A DNA stretch of 64,000 nt from assembly GCA_010015745.1 (NCBI GenBank), contig ML978187.1, positions 62,001 through 126,000 on the forward strand, read 5' to 3'. The stretch's first letter is position 1, and each line of letters begins with the position of its first letter. The DNA is from Setomelanomma holmii. Its lineage: Eukaryota > Ascomycota > Dothideomycetes > Pleosporales > Phaeosphaeriaceae. The translations under genes and the position numbers were made by a program. Of this stretch, positions 20,738-31,596 are shown in pieces. The notes beneath the pieces are model-generated. The model ran no database searches, was not told where the DNA came from, and saw only the letters and a program-made list of their open reading frames with translations.

Positions 20738-20911
20738 GACATAGTGTGCCCTGGGCAAGCTTGGCGTGCAGTGGCTCTTGCTATCGAGCCTGCTGAGCTG
20801 TACGATCAATTTGACTCGTGATCGGTACTAGGGTGGTGTCGGAAGCATTCCGCAGCATCATTTTGATTGCAGATCCCCACCCTGCACGTCTTGGGCCGAA
20901 TGTATCTGTGC

Positions 20912-22809
20912 TCAGCTCGCATCAGCGTCGGGAGGTACGATCGACCAGGTGTGGTTAAGAGTTGTCGCCTTCTGCAAAAGTCCCCCTTGCTTGGTGTCAG
21001 TTAGCCATTCGCTCATCGAGGTTGCCTTGCTGGCAGGCTCCTGCAGCCTGTCGTAGTGTCGAAAAATCATCCAAAAGATGATTGTTGTAACAGCCATACC
21101 GGCAGCAAGCGAAGCGTAGAAGACGACGAGGTTCGGATCGCGAGCGACAGGAGACAGCGCCAGTGCTACGGCGGACCCTAGCCCTGCGATGATCAAGCTG
21201 ATAGCTTGCACGATCACTTTCATATCCTGTGGAGAGTGGTCGTAGGCGTACTCAAGGCCGGTGACGTAGGCAAAGATTTCTCCGGTCGAGATCAGGAAGT
21301 ACACTGGAGCTTGGATCCAGACGTTAGGTCGGTTGTTGTCAGCACTGGCACTTGGGCAGTCGCTAGGATTATCGTAGCAGGGTGGCGTGTTGTAGATAGC
21401 GTATTGGACGACGGTTGAGTAGAGCATGGATAGGGCGACGAAGCCGAACCCGATAGTGATTCGCGTGATCGGACCAATGTAGATACGTCGTCTGTGAAGG
21501 ACCGGATAAAGCCCCATCTGAATGACTGGGCCCAGAACGATGCAGCCAACCTGATTCATGGCTGGCAGCATGTCATTTGGCACACCATTCGTCTTCATCG
21601 AACCAGCTTGCGAGATGAGGTTGTTCTGCATCTGGTCTGCCAAAGGAGAAGGTACGGGGTCAGTGTATGTCCCACAAACACCGCGCATACCGACACTTAC
21701 CGAAGCAAATGTAGAACACGATGAATGCAAGAAGCACGCGACAAGCTTGTAAGCCTCGCGTCAACTCTTCCACCATGCCTGCGCTCCACGTGACCTCTTT
21801 TTTATGACATTCAAGCTGGTAGTCTGGATCTGCGCGTTTCATCCGAAAGCCGCTCTTGACCGCACAAGCGACGATTCTGGTGGCTTGTGGAAGGATGGGG
21901 TTATCCTTATGGCGAATTATGGCGTACCACTTCTTGCCGAAGATCAGCATGAAGAGTGCGATCGACATGAGACCGAGAGTGAGCCCGTAGGCCTCCGCGA
22001 AGCCATAATGCTTCTCGATGAACACAGTTGCGAACCACGATAGTGACCCCACGTTGCCGACCCAGAAGTACAAATTGTCTTCGCAATAATCAGTCTGCGT
22101 ATACGACAGATCTTAGTGCCAGGGGAGGAGAGGTCACTTACATATGTACTGCAGTGTCAGCTCGTAGTCCGTGATGACCTGCTCGCCGGACCTGAGAGTC
22201 TTCACTACCGGTCTCCTTCGAGTATACTGGTCGGCAAGAAATGGTGGCATGATTGCCTTCACACCACCTCCGCCAAGTCCAATCAGAAACATGGCAAGGA
22301 CGAGCCCAGGTATGCCCCAGCCATTGTCGATATTGGCAGGTAAAGAACTTATTGTCAAAGCTAGTATGCCAAGACAGTATAGCGAGACACTGATGATCAA
22401 AGTCTTGTACTGTCCAAGCCGACTGTCCGCAAGAATGGCCGCAGCTATTGGTGTGATGTAGTAGAAGACGTAGAAACTGCAGTATATGCGCGTTGCTTTT
22501 GCTTGACCAAGAGCCAGTGCACCTGGCGTCTGGTCTTGTTTGTAGTGTGGTGGGTGTTCCATGTAGTTCTCTGCACACGTCACGTCAGTACCTTGTGAAA
22601 CTTGGTCCAGAAACGAGGAGGATGCTCATCGTGTACGCACGCCATGGTGCAGTCAATCCCCAAAAAGCTGCCCTTTCCCAGAAGCCGATCAATGCGACGG
22701 CCCACAAGCGCCACGGGACGCTATCTCTCACTCGCCTCATATCATCTAGTTCGCTCGAGGCCACATCGCTCAACCCTGGGAAGTCAAGATCACCCTTCTT
22801 AGTATTCAT
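20912..22809 (-). CDS. PTR2/POT family proton-coupled di/tripeptide transporter
   Basis: Plasma-membrane peptide importer. Exons 22809-22641, 22570-22142, 22078-21701 and 21636-20912; introns 63-70 nt; 566 residues. Family marks: VPWRLWAVALIGFWERAAFWGLTAPW at the N-terminus, corresponding to the ERxxYYG motif (here ERAAFWG); YITPIAAAILADSRLGQYKTL in TM2-3; GLGGGGVKAIMPPFLADQY; LYFWVGNVGSLSWF; and near the end VYFLISTGEIFAYVTGLEYAYDHSPQDMK, matching the C-terminal FYING-type segment. About twelve hydrophobic segments are visible. The Tyr-Tyr of ERxxYYG is replaced by Phe-Trp, which may alter substrate handling and marks a divergent member. Confidence 0.9.
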
Positions 22810-25800
22810 GACAACAAAGACCTGACAGTTGAGGACAGCGAAGAAGTGGGTAGCGAAAATCTAGTGGCGAATCTTTAAGGGCGTACTGGCCGATGGTGAA
22901 GTGAGAGCTTGCAAGGTGACGTTGGAAGGTGTAAACGGAGCTAGTCGTGATCAAACCCCGAATAGCGGACCTCCACCAGGACGGAAGGAGCGCATGGGAA
23001 AGAGCACTTTTGTAGTGAAGAGAAATTCTCGTCCAGCTGGGAATGATGAAGACCATGGCGAAAGAGTGGCCAAGACATTGGTGTGGCGCGGCTGAAAGGG
23101 GAACTTCATGGTGTATTGTGGATTTAGTAGCCAGAACAATGCAACACGGGTCATTCAACGGTCGCTTCCCAGGCGCACGATTGATGTTACCCAATGAGGC
23201 GCACAGATAGCCTTCCAACGGGCTGGGTGACTTCCTTGGACGCACGTAGCACAGGCGCCGTTGTGGTGTGCCCAGAACTGCTCAACTAATCTTCAGAAAC
23301 TGGATAGTCCGGGCTCTACAATTAGAGACATTGACGATTCCAGTAAAGACTGGCATGGGAATGACCGCATTAAGATGTTCCGTGTAGCGATGAAAGCCAC
23401 GAAACGTTGTTTGCCTGTATTTGAATATGCTGGGAGTCAAACCTGGTGCTCGGATGACACGTTCCCTGGACACGGGTACGCGGTTTGACATGTATTCCGT
23501 GCAGACGGATACCCACTTGACATGACAGACACAGGTGACACTGCGCGTGAAGAGTGCCAAATTTTCCGTGGGAATGGTCGGTGCGAGGCAGCTTTTCGAA
23601 CATCTCAATGAATGATCTCAGATCTGTCCCGACAGAAGATTCGTGTGCGTTAGCTTCCCACGACGTATCCATCGTGTGTATTGGATGATGCGCTACAGCC
23701 TCGATCGCGGCAGCGAGCGGTCACAAGAGTGGGAATTAGACGGGTATACGGGAGTGGACTCCTCCCTTCGTCGACCGGAAACGGCACTAAAGACACGGAC
23801 GCTTAAGATCTCGGTCATCAGCGTAGGGCTGGCCGTTCTGTGGGCAGCTGAGTTGTTATGCCACGTCGAGAAGGAAACTGCTGAGTGGAAATGCTACCGA
23901 AGCGCCGGCAATTGCCAGCGTTGACGTTACATAATCACGCTTGATGTGGAAAGGCGCCATGCACGAAACCTTCGCGTCTCTATAACGCCATCGGCCATCT
24001 TATTTATGCAGATATATCACCATCGAGCAACTCTTCTTCCAACTTTGAGCGCAATGCGATCACATCTGTCACCTTTCCAACACATACGGTCCTGCTTGCA
24101 TCATAACTATGTCCGTTGATGCGCATTTCAGAGCGCCACACTCAGCCTCACGCGCCAGATGTGGTAGTCGATTAATGATTGGTATAGGTCGCACAAACGT
24201 CCGCTTGGTGTGCGGCTGAACCATCGAAGCTACTAAGGGAAAGTAACACAATCGACCGTTGTAACGCTGCATCTAGCACCAGATGTGTCTTCGCGCTCGA
24301 TGATGCGTCTGGGAGTGAGTAGCTCGCATCTGGGCAGCCCGTCATGCGATCATCTGACGCAGACCACATACTCTTGACAGTCCCACGCCAGCAAAGCATC
24401 ATGTGTCGACCAGGCTGAGCATGACTTGCGGTGTACGCGCTTGTACCCCAAGGATTCGCTGAATCTGGCCGAGACCCAAGACGCACCCATGGCACCGTGG
24501 GTTTCACCGCCAAGTGCGGGGCACAGCTTTGAATGCGCACCTCGAAAAGGCCCCAGACTGGTCTTTGCAGTGAGGAGAGCCCCGTGTGATGCCGATAGTG
24601 CGGTACCGACATTTAGCCAGTGGGTTTTGTTGGCTGCACAGCTGCCCGCACACCTCCGCTTTGAATTCTGACACTTGACCATATCTTAATTCATTGCTTT
24701 TACGAATCCATTGACAGCCATTCACGATAACCCGATGTACCATCTCGACGGCAACCCTTCGTCCTCCGATCAGACCCTTTTCAAGGACCTGATCAAATTC
24801 ACGACTGCGAAATGGCAGATCATGCTTCGAGGAACGGCTGCGCAAGGACAGGAGAGTGCGGGCACAAGGCCTGCAGTATCTAGACGCTCCACCCAAGAAA
24901 CTTTGCCAAAGTCGAGAGTTTAGCAACATTCAACGAGGCGAGTTGGCCAACACCAAGCTTTGAGAAAACGCCCAAACAGGCGAACTTGGCGAGCTCCCAG
25001 ACAACGGAATCTGCCCACTAGCAGAGAGTCAGACTCGACGTCGAATCTTGGGCACAATGTCTATTCGCATACTACGGCGATAACAGAGAGATCTCTACCA
25101 GAATACTGAAATCCTCAAAGGCACCTGAATGCTAGCATGGTGTGTCTTGGCAGCCTCGAAGACTCCAATTCGCGCACTACACTTCTCTTGCAAGACCCAA
25201 GAATCCAGTCACACCCAGTCGACAAGTCCAAGTGACTTAGGTCGAAGAGATGAACCGTCAGCTTCTGTAGGAGATGATCGACCTTCGATGGAACACTGAG
25301 CCTTTACTGGCAAAAGGCCGCATGTTTTGCGTCTTCGTCAACTCAAAATGGACGTAAATGAGACGACAGGGGAAGCTAAAACGACAATGTACCTGTTTGC
25401 ACACTACCCGCCTCATAAGAACGAAGACGTATCCATTCACAGTTGAAACTCTTTGAAGTGGGCTTTGAAACCGTCTTCTGTACGCTACCTCTGGGACTTC
25501 ACCCATTGCGACACGGAAGACTAACGACTCAAAGCACATCAACAGGGGCTAACATGCCTAGGAGACACAAACTGGCTGTCTATGGTCTCAGGATAATGAA
25601 CGAGTAGCTAGTCGTTGAATATAATCTCGACCCCAGTCGAGCCGCAGCACTGAGTTTCTCGATATGCTCTTCAGTCGCCTCATTTCACCGTGACGTCAAG
25701 GTCTGGTCTAGTCCGCCATGGCCACTGCTCTGCTGACATTGAACTCTATCTGCTACAAGACTCTGGTGTGCCATCACTTCGATCTTGGCAAAGCTCGCTT

Positions 25801-26223
25801 TATGAGCTACTATACAGCGTCGCATCTATTCTCACCCTAGTCGGTTTTGACACGGAACACACGGACCGACATTAGCGCTGCAACCGAGCAATCAATTACA
25901 CGGTATAGAATCCGGGGAAGTCACACGCGATTGTGGAGAGACGTCGGCGTGGTTCGCGGAACGCGGTGGCTGCATGGACGCGCCGCACGCTCCGCCATAG
26001 ACAACGGTCTCCGGCGCCCAAGCTTCAATACCCACCTCATATCGATCTCATCTCGGTACTGTACTGCCATATGAGACGGCTGACCACTTGGGCTTCGTGA
26101 TCCTGATTCACCCCAATGCGTACTTGTCATGCTCATGAACATGTCGAAGTATATAGCCACTCGATGTAACGACCACATCATGACAGTTCGTCTATCGTTC
26201 GTCTCGCATCCATCGCGGTTACC
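22810..26223. other. Gene-poor 3.4-kb region
   Basis: No frame carries recognisable domain motifs, and the open frames on both strands are short and mutually overlapping. One coding-like fragment is visible at about 24790-24960 on the plus strand (reading SCFEERLRKD, then GLQYLDAPPKK), but it has no start and no family match. It may be a relic. No transposase, reverse transcriptase or long terminal repeat was found by eye. Confidence 0.4.
26150..26156 (+). promoter_or_regulatory. TATA box of the AA9 LPMO gene
   Basis: TATATAG lies 74 bases upstream of the ATG at 26224. Confidence 0.4.
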
Positions 26224-27105
26224 ATGAAGCTCAATCTTATCTCCGCTGCCGCGTTGGCCAGTGCGGCTTCCGCGCATACCATCTTCCAGAAGGTTTCCGT
26301 CAACGGCGCGGACCAAGGCCAGCTCAAGGGCGTGCGAGCTCCTGACTCTGACAACCCTATCCAGAACGTCAACGATGCAGCAATTGCTTGTAACAAAGAT
26401 ATTACGCATACCGACAGCACTGTGATCACTGTGCCTGCTGGCGCGAAGGTTGGTGCCTGGTGGGGACATGTCATCGGTGGAGCACAAGGTTCAAATGATC
26501 CAGACAATCCGATCGCGAAGAGCCACAAGGGTCAGTAAGACTCTTCACGGGAGCGAAGGAAGATGCTAATTGTTTTAAGGACCGATCCAATACTATCTAG
26601 CAAAGGTTAGCAGTGCTGCCACTACCGGCACAACTGGCCTTCAGTGGTTCAAGGTGGCACATGATGGTCTTTCTAATGGCAAATGGGCGGTCGACACGAT
26701 GATCGCGAATGGCGGATGGCATTACTTCACCATGCCGACTTGCATCGCCCCAGGGGATTACCTCATGCGTGTTGAGCTCCTCGCTTTGCACAGTGCTTCA
26801 ACTGCAGGTACGTGAATACCCCCAATGCCGATATCATCAACGCTGAACCCGGTATAGGTGGCGCACAGTTCTATATGGAGTGCGCACAAATCCGTAAGTC
26901 AACATCAGCACCGCTTGCCAAGTGCCATACTGACTCCAACACAGGCGTGACAGGCTCCGGCACAAACCAAGGCTCCAACTTCGTCAGCTTCCCCGGCGCA
27001 TACCAGGCCAACGATCCCGGCATCGTGGTGAACATCTACGATAGCAAGGGCCAGCCTTACCCTGCCAGCTACTCCATTCCAGGTCCGGCGCCTCTCACTT
27101 GCTGA
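26224..27105 (+). CDS. AA9 lytic polysaccharide monooxygenase (GH61)
   Basis: Secreted copper enzyme that oxidatively cleaves cellulose or related beta-glucans. Exons 26224-26530, 26580-26807, 26858-26893 and 26945-27105; introns 49-51 nt; 243 residues. The signal peptide MKLNLISAAALASAASA is followed by His18, which becomes the N-terminal His of the copper brace. The second brace His is in WWGHVIGG (about residue 86) and the axial Tyr in GAQFYMECAQI. The core ends with the typical YSIPGPAPLTC. A CBM1 cellulose-binding module follows immediately but in another frame (27101-27271). As read, the protein therefore ends after the catalytic domain. Confidence 0.9.
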
Positions 27106-27271
27106 CAACGGGTCAGGTTCTGGTTCTGAGCCTGCTCCTGAGACGCCTGCTACTGGTACTGGTGCTGCCTTGTATGCACGATGCGGTGGATCGACGTGGA
27201 CTGGGCCAACGACGTGCGCGCAAGGTACGTGCAAGGTTAGCAGTGAGTACTATTCGCAGTGCTTGCCTTAG
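27101..27271 (+). pseudogene. Out-of-frame CBM1 module downstream of the AA9 gene
   Basis: A Ser/Gly/Glu/Pro/Thr linker (GSGSGSEPAPETPATGTG) leads to a complete fungal cellulose-binding motif: ALYARCGGSTWTGPTTCAQGTC, ending in YYSQCLP. Its cysteines and aromatic residues are in the expected order. It lies in a frame different from the AA9 exon, which stops at 27103-27105, and has no start codon of its own. A two-base loss next to TTGCTGAC would explain this. A 34-nt GT-AG intron (27083-27116) could also join the frames, but it would be unusually short and would delete the terminal Cys of the AA9 core. Confidence 0.7.
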
Positions 27272-27446
27272 GTGATCGGAACCATAGTATTAGAGTGATT
27301 GTTTGCGGTCATTTTTCCTTCTTGATGTTTGCGTGAGACCACAGATTTTGCCAGAATTTAACTATGGTATGACTTGATTAATTTGCCAACATGCGCCGCC
27401 AGAACCACACCGCTGTTCATATACTATATTATTCACCAAAACTGTT

Positions 27447-27564
27447 ACATACGATCATAGGACACTGAAAACAGGGCTTCCCGTTCGCTCAGCCTTACTT
27501 AAGCAGTGTACCGGCGGACTAGTAGTCAGGTGGGTGACCACTGGCGAATCCCCGCTGTTGTATG
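27447..27564 (+). rRNA. 5S ribosomal RNA
   Basis: About 118 nt beginning ACATACGATCATAG and ending TGTTGTATGT, so the 5' and 3' ends pair as in all fungal 5S genes. Internal landmarks include GGCTTCCCGTTCGCTC, TTAAGCAG, the TAGTAGTCAGGTGGGTGACCAC segment (internal promoter region) and CGAATCCCCGC. A T-run (27564-27569) follows as Pol III terminator. Single dispersed 5S copies are usual in filamentous ascomycetes. Confidence 0.92.
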
Positions 27565-28426
27565 TTTTTGTCATTTTTGTGCTCTTGCCTGGTGCATGGT
27601 CAGTCATTATTGAACCAACTTTTTGAGGCCTTCTCTATTGCTGCTGTACGAAGTAGTGTCTTGCTCGTATGAAGCTGGCAAACCTAACTGGGAAGCCAGC
27701 CTCGCAGATATAAAATTCGTTCCCAGATGTACTAAGCTCCTCGAATACCTTCGACGATCTTACAAGCTATATATTGGCTAAGCCCCCTCATGATAAAGCA
27801 ACACCATGCCGCGAGCTTCAAGCATCGAAAGTATCAGGATTCATTCTGTTCCAAGAACACGAGACGGGAGCTTGACCTGGAGTAAACATGGGATACTATT
27901 GTTCCTGCCATGAAGTGAAGAAAACGGACCTCGGGGATTGGTGTCGCCACATCCCTCCACCAAAGGTCAACCCTTCGATTCTACAAGCCTTCACAAGCTT
28001 ATACACGATACACCCACCCATGGTTCGCGACCTACCTATCAAAGCTTACATGTTTGTCGGAGACTTCTAAGCCCGCAGCCTTCAGAACGCTGTACGATTC
28101 GAGCATGCAATTTTGCTTGCATGGTAAAAGTGGCGCTGCTAGTGAAAGTCGGATCCGATTGTGTACCGCACACATCGACGCCGCCTATTTCAGCGTACCT
28201 TGCGAGCCCTTGTGTTGGTACTTATGACATACTAAGTATCTAAAACGGCGCTTCGGCGACGTCGAACCGATTTCTAGGTCGTAAGTCGCAGAATCTGACT
28301 CGTGGAGGCCTCATAATGCCCGCAACATGGCAATCTAGAATTCGCACCAATATTGGCCAACTTCTACCCGTCACGCACAGCCATATGAACACTCAAGGAC
28401 GTACTCAAGCGATATCGTGAAGAACA
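27565..28426. other. Intergenic region between 5S rRNA and acetyltransferase-like gene
   Basis: No gene was recognised. The overlapping short frames around 27900-28240 have no motif support. Confidence 0.4.
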
Positions 28427-29911
28427 ATGTCAGAGGTTGAAGGCTTGCAGAAGCTTAGACCATGCGGCCGTTTAGAGACTTTCAGCACCGTACGACACCA
28501 CCACGGTTATTACAACAACGTCGCACTGACAGCCGCGTACACTATATCATCTGGGAATTCGGATTGTCTTGAAGCTCAAATTTACGCTGCGTTGCAGGCT
28601 GTCATCTATAAGCACCCGAACCTCAGCATCATAATTGCGAACGAAGACAAGTCGTACCCAGATGTGTACTTCGCACGACTCCCATCGATTGACTTGCGAA
28701 ATTGCGTGGAGTTCCAACAACGCAAAGAACCCTATCGACAAGAGGCGGTAGTAGACACGGAGCTAGATCATATGTTGGCGGACCAACACAATCGTGGCTT
28801 CAAGTCAGACTTCGGGACGAAACCATTTTGGTGACTTCTCGTGTTGACAGCGCCTTCAGATCCTGCAAACTTCACCGGAACATGGGTATTTCACCATGCA
28901 CTTTCGGACGGCACTTCGGCCTTGCTGTTTCACGACACGTTTCTCGAAGCACTGAACCTCCTCGAATCGTCACTAAGTGTTAACCCTATCGTCAAGTCAC
29001 CCTCAACACCGCTCCCGCCTCCTTTTGAAGATCAATACCCAATGACGCTATCATGGTCTTACTTTCTCAACGCACTCGCACAAGCTTTTTTTCCATCCAT
29101 ATACGCCCGTCGTCCAGCGAAGTTCTGGGCAGGAAATCCCATACCAACAAGCATGCCGACCCCACCAAAATTCAGCTTCCGCACCTTCGCACTCTCAGTC
29201 GACACGACCAAGCAATTAGCCATGCTAAGCAAGAAGGAAGGCGTAAGCGTAACAGCTACATTTCAATGCCTCCTCGCAGCCTCTATCTTTGCCAAGCTCC
29301 CCGCAGATCAATACGACACTGTGAAGATCGTAAGCCCAATTGTAATGCGGCGCTTCCTCTAGGACGTGCCAGACGACCAAATGACAATCGCAATCGCAAC
29401 ATACGACTTCCTCCACACACGCAAAGCACCAGATGTACCCCAAGAAACGAACAAGTCCAGCGTGTTGCAGTACTTTTCCTGGCCCGATGCCCGCGCCGTT
29501 CGCTCGACCATCGAAGCCGAGCTCGCCAAAGAAGGTCGCGACAACAGCGTCGCGCTGCTCAAGTACGTCTCTGAAATGCACAAGTTCATGGCAGGAAACT
29601 TTGGAAAGCCGCGCATGCCGAGCGTCGAGTTATCGAATCTGGGCGTGTACAGAGCCAAGTCGACTGGGAAGTGGAAGATCGAGCGGATGACGTTCACGCA
29701 GTGCTCGAATATGCTTAGTGCCGCGTTTTGCGTCAATGTTATTACGGGCGGAGATGGGTGTGCGGTAGTAAATTTTTCTTGGTGTGATGGGGCCGTCGAG
29801 GAGGAATTGGTGAGGGAGGTGTGTGAGGGGTTGAAGGGGGCGATTGAGGAGCTTGTGGAGACGAGATTTAAGGAAACGAGTGGAGAGAGGAGAGAAGTGT
29901 CTACAATGTGA
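28427..29911 (+). pseudogene. Alcohol O-acetyltransferase-like (AATase family) gene with two nonsense codons
   Basis: Three consecutive open segments in the same frame form one acyltransferase-like protein of about 494 codons. It begins MSEVEGLQKLRPCGRLETFSTVRHHHGYYNNV, typical of the alcohol-acetyltransferase family, and contains the acyltransferase catalytic motif HHALSDGTS (HHxxxDG). The frame is cut by a TGA at 28832-28834 in KPFW-stop-LLVL, where relatives usually have Arg after the Trp, and by a TAG at 29360-29362 after MRRFL. Coding similarity continues past both. A 33-nt GT-AG segment (29330-29362) could remove the TAG, but it would delete conserved residues. It is probably a pseudogene in this strain. 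No enzymatic substrate can be assigned. Confidence 0.7.
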
Positions 29912-30115
29912 TGTGTAATGAACCGCGAGCAGCGAATAGATTGGTACTTGTGTAATTGACTTTGAAGAACTAAGGCATATACTATGAAGCCGCAATGCCG
30001 ATACATTGCCGCTACCAAAGCGACCCCAACCAACCCGATAGTCCGTTTATAAACAATGGAGAACTCACTCCAAAACTCCGCGCCAACCCAGATATTTCAC
30101 CTCGCATCTACTCAT

Positions 30116-30394
30116 CTAGCACTCCCCACCCTTCGTATATTCGCCCCTCTTATACTCCCAAATCTCCTGGCCCCTAGTCCTCATCTGTCCCTGGCTATAG
30201 TACAGCGCATACGCCGCGTTCGTGCTCTCATGGTGCTCCTTTGCATGGCGCTTGATCGACTCCCAGACACTGCGTGCCTTACTTGATGCTGAAGCTGAAG
30301 TTGACGAGACTGATGTCGAGGTTGTGATGATGGATGCGGAGTCTTTGGCGAGGTCGATGGAGGTGCGGGGAGTGGTTGATGTGGAGAGGGACAT
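30116..30394 (-). CDS. Small hypothetical protein, Ser/Thr-rich N-terminus
   Basis: 92-residue frame. A low-complexity Ser/Thr/Ala region (residues 1-38) precedes a helical, charged part: SVWESIKRHAKEHHESTNAAYALYYSQG, ending WEYKRGEY. The amphipathic C-terminal part looks like a real conserved small fungal protein, but no domain was recognised. There is no signal peptide or membrane segment. Confidence 0.45.
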   Translation of the reverse strand: MSLSTSTTPRTSIDLAKDSASIITTSTSVSSTSASASSKARSVWESIKRHAKEHHESTNAAYALYYSQGQMRTRGQEIWEYKRGEYTKGGEC

Positions 30395-31596
30395 TTTGGT
30401 TGGCGAGGCGTGGTTGGTAGGGAGATTTGTGTGATGGATTAGATAAACGAAGTTGTTGTGAGGTGTGTTTGGTGGTGATTGGGATGAACCCGCGGTTGCT
30501 GAGGGATATTGTGAATTGGGTAGTGGTAGATGTTTTGCAACCGTCTGATGAAGCTTTATATGGTCGTTTGGGCCTCTGCTCGTTGGTGCGCGAAGTTTGT
30601 CGTTCGCTCAAGCGGTCAATGGGAACGATAGACTTGTCGGTGTGCCGGATTTGGCTATCAGTAAGACTCAGTGCCGAAGTTTCCTGTCTAATGTCTTTGT
30701 GTAGTGTGCCGCGCTGAACTTCGGGGCTGTGCAAGGTCGATATGTCGGTGAAATGCACTACTGTAGACGGTTCGAAACCCGGTGGGATAACTGGCTGTGC
30801 TGGTCACTGATGGTTCGTGGCTTTCCCCGCTCCAGCTGACCCCAACCTTTATACCATCACCATCAGCCTCGCCGACATCGCCTGACCGTTCCATATCGCA
30901 CGCCTTGTCGTGAGAAACGAGCTCATTGAAACAAGCCCTCACGCCTTTCATGTCAAAAGCACCCGCCGTGTTTACGCCAGCATGGTGCCATGTGCGACCA
31001 ATGGCAGCCGTTGCGCAAGCCACACTGTGCTGTTTGCGGAAGCGTCGGGCAGCTGGTGAGCCAACCTTTCCGGCGGATAAAGCCATGAGTGCAGGTCACA
31101 GTCATATCGCGCGTCGACAAGAACGCGAAATTCCATCGGTATGAGCAATACCTATTGGTCGGCCAAGATGAGCCATGAGGTACTATTGGTCACATTGTGG
31201 ACACAATGGAGATGTGGCTTGTAGAATGTGCGAGTAAAGCGAAGTTTGACATTTCGCGCCTTGCACCTTGCGCCCTGCGAGTGCACGAACGCGCTTCGAG
31301 GTTCGCTTGGTGGGGAACATTATTCAGCGACCCCATATTAGTGATCGATAGTCGCGCGCCCTGCAGATGTCGATGTGAGACGGATGATGACTCCGTTATG
31401 TACAGTTCTCGAGTCAGTCGGTCTGATCATAGATGGTCTCGAGTTCCTCGGAGCCTCTTGCGCCGAAAGCATTCTTCGACAATGGAGAATTCGAATGCAC
31501 AGATGAGAAGGTAGCCACGATAGCCTCTAAGATAAAATGCATCCAATCAATATGTACTACTAGCTAATTGAAGGCAGTCGCAATGATATAGAGCAA
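30395..31596. other. Intergenic region
   Basis: It contains the upstream flank of the small gene and the 3' flank of the phosphatase gene. A 132-codon minus-strand frame (30688-31086) has no recognisable motif and was not accepted. Confidence 0.4.

Larger units (their letters stand above)
20422..20911. other. Intergenic region with a short palindrome
   Basis: Non-coding DNA between the tRNA and the 3' end of the peptide transporter gene. Apart from the T-run and the inverted repeat at 20709-20737, nothing is seen. Confidence 0.4.

Noticed and set aside
24172..24612. 146-codon minus-strand frame
   Set aside because: Composition rich in Ser, Cys, His and Trp without any motif; overlapped by other open frames on both strands.
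18134..29911. Secondary-metabolite gene cluster around the O-methyltransferase
   Set aside because: No polyketide synthase, NRPS, terpene synthase or prenyltransferase is present in the window.
30765..30795. GGTTCGAAACCC resembling a tRNA T-arm
   Set aside because: No pairing T stem, acceptor stem or anticodon arm around it.
30688..31086. 132-codon minus-strand open frame
   Set aside because: No recognisable domain, no signal peptide and no intron evidence.
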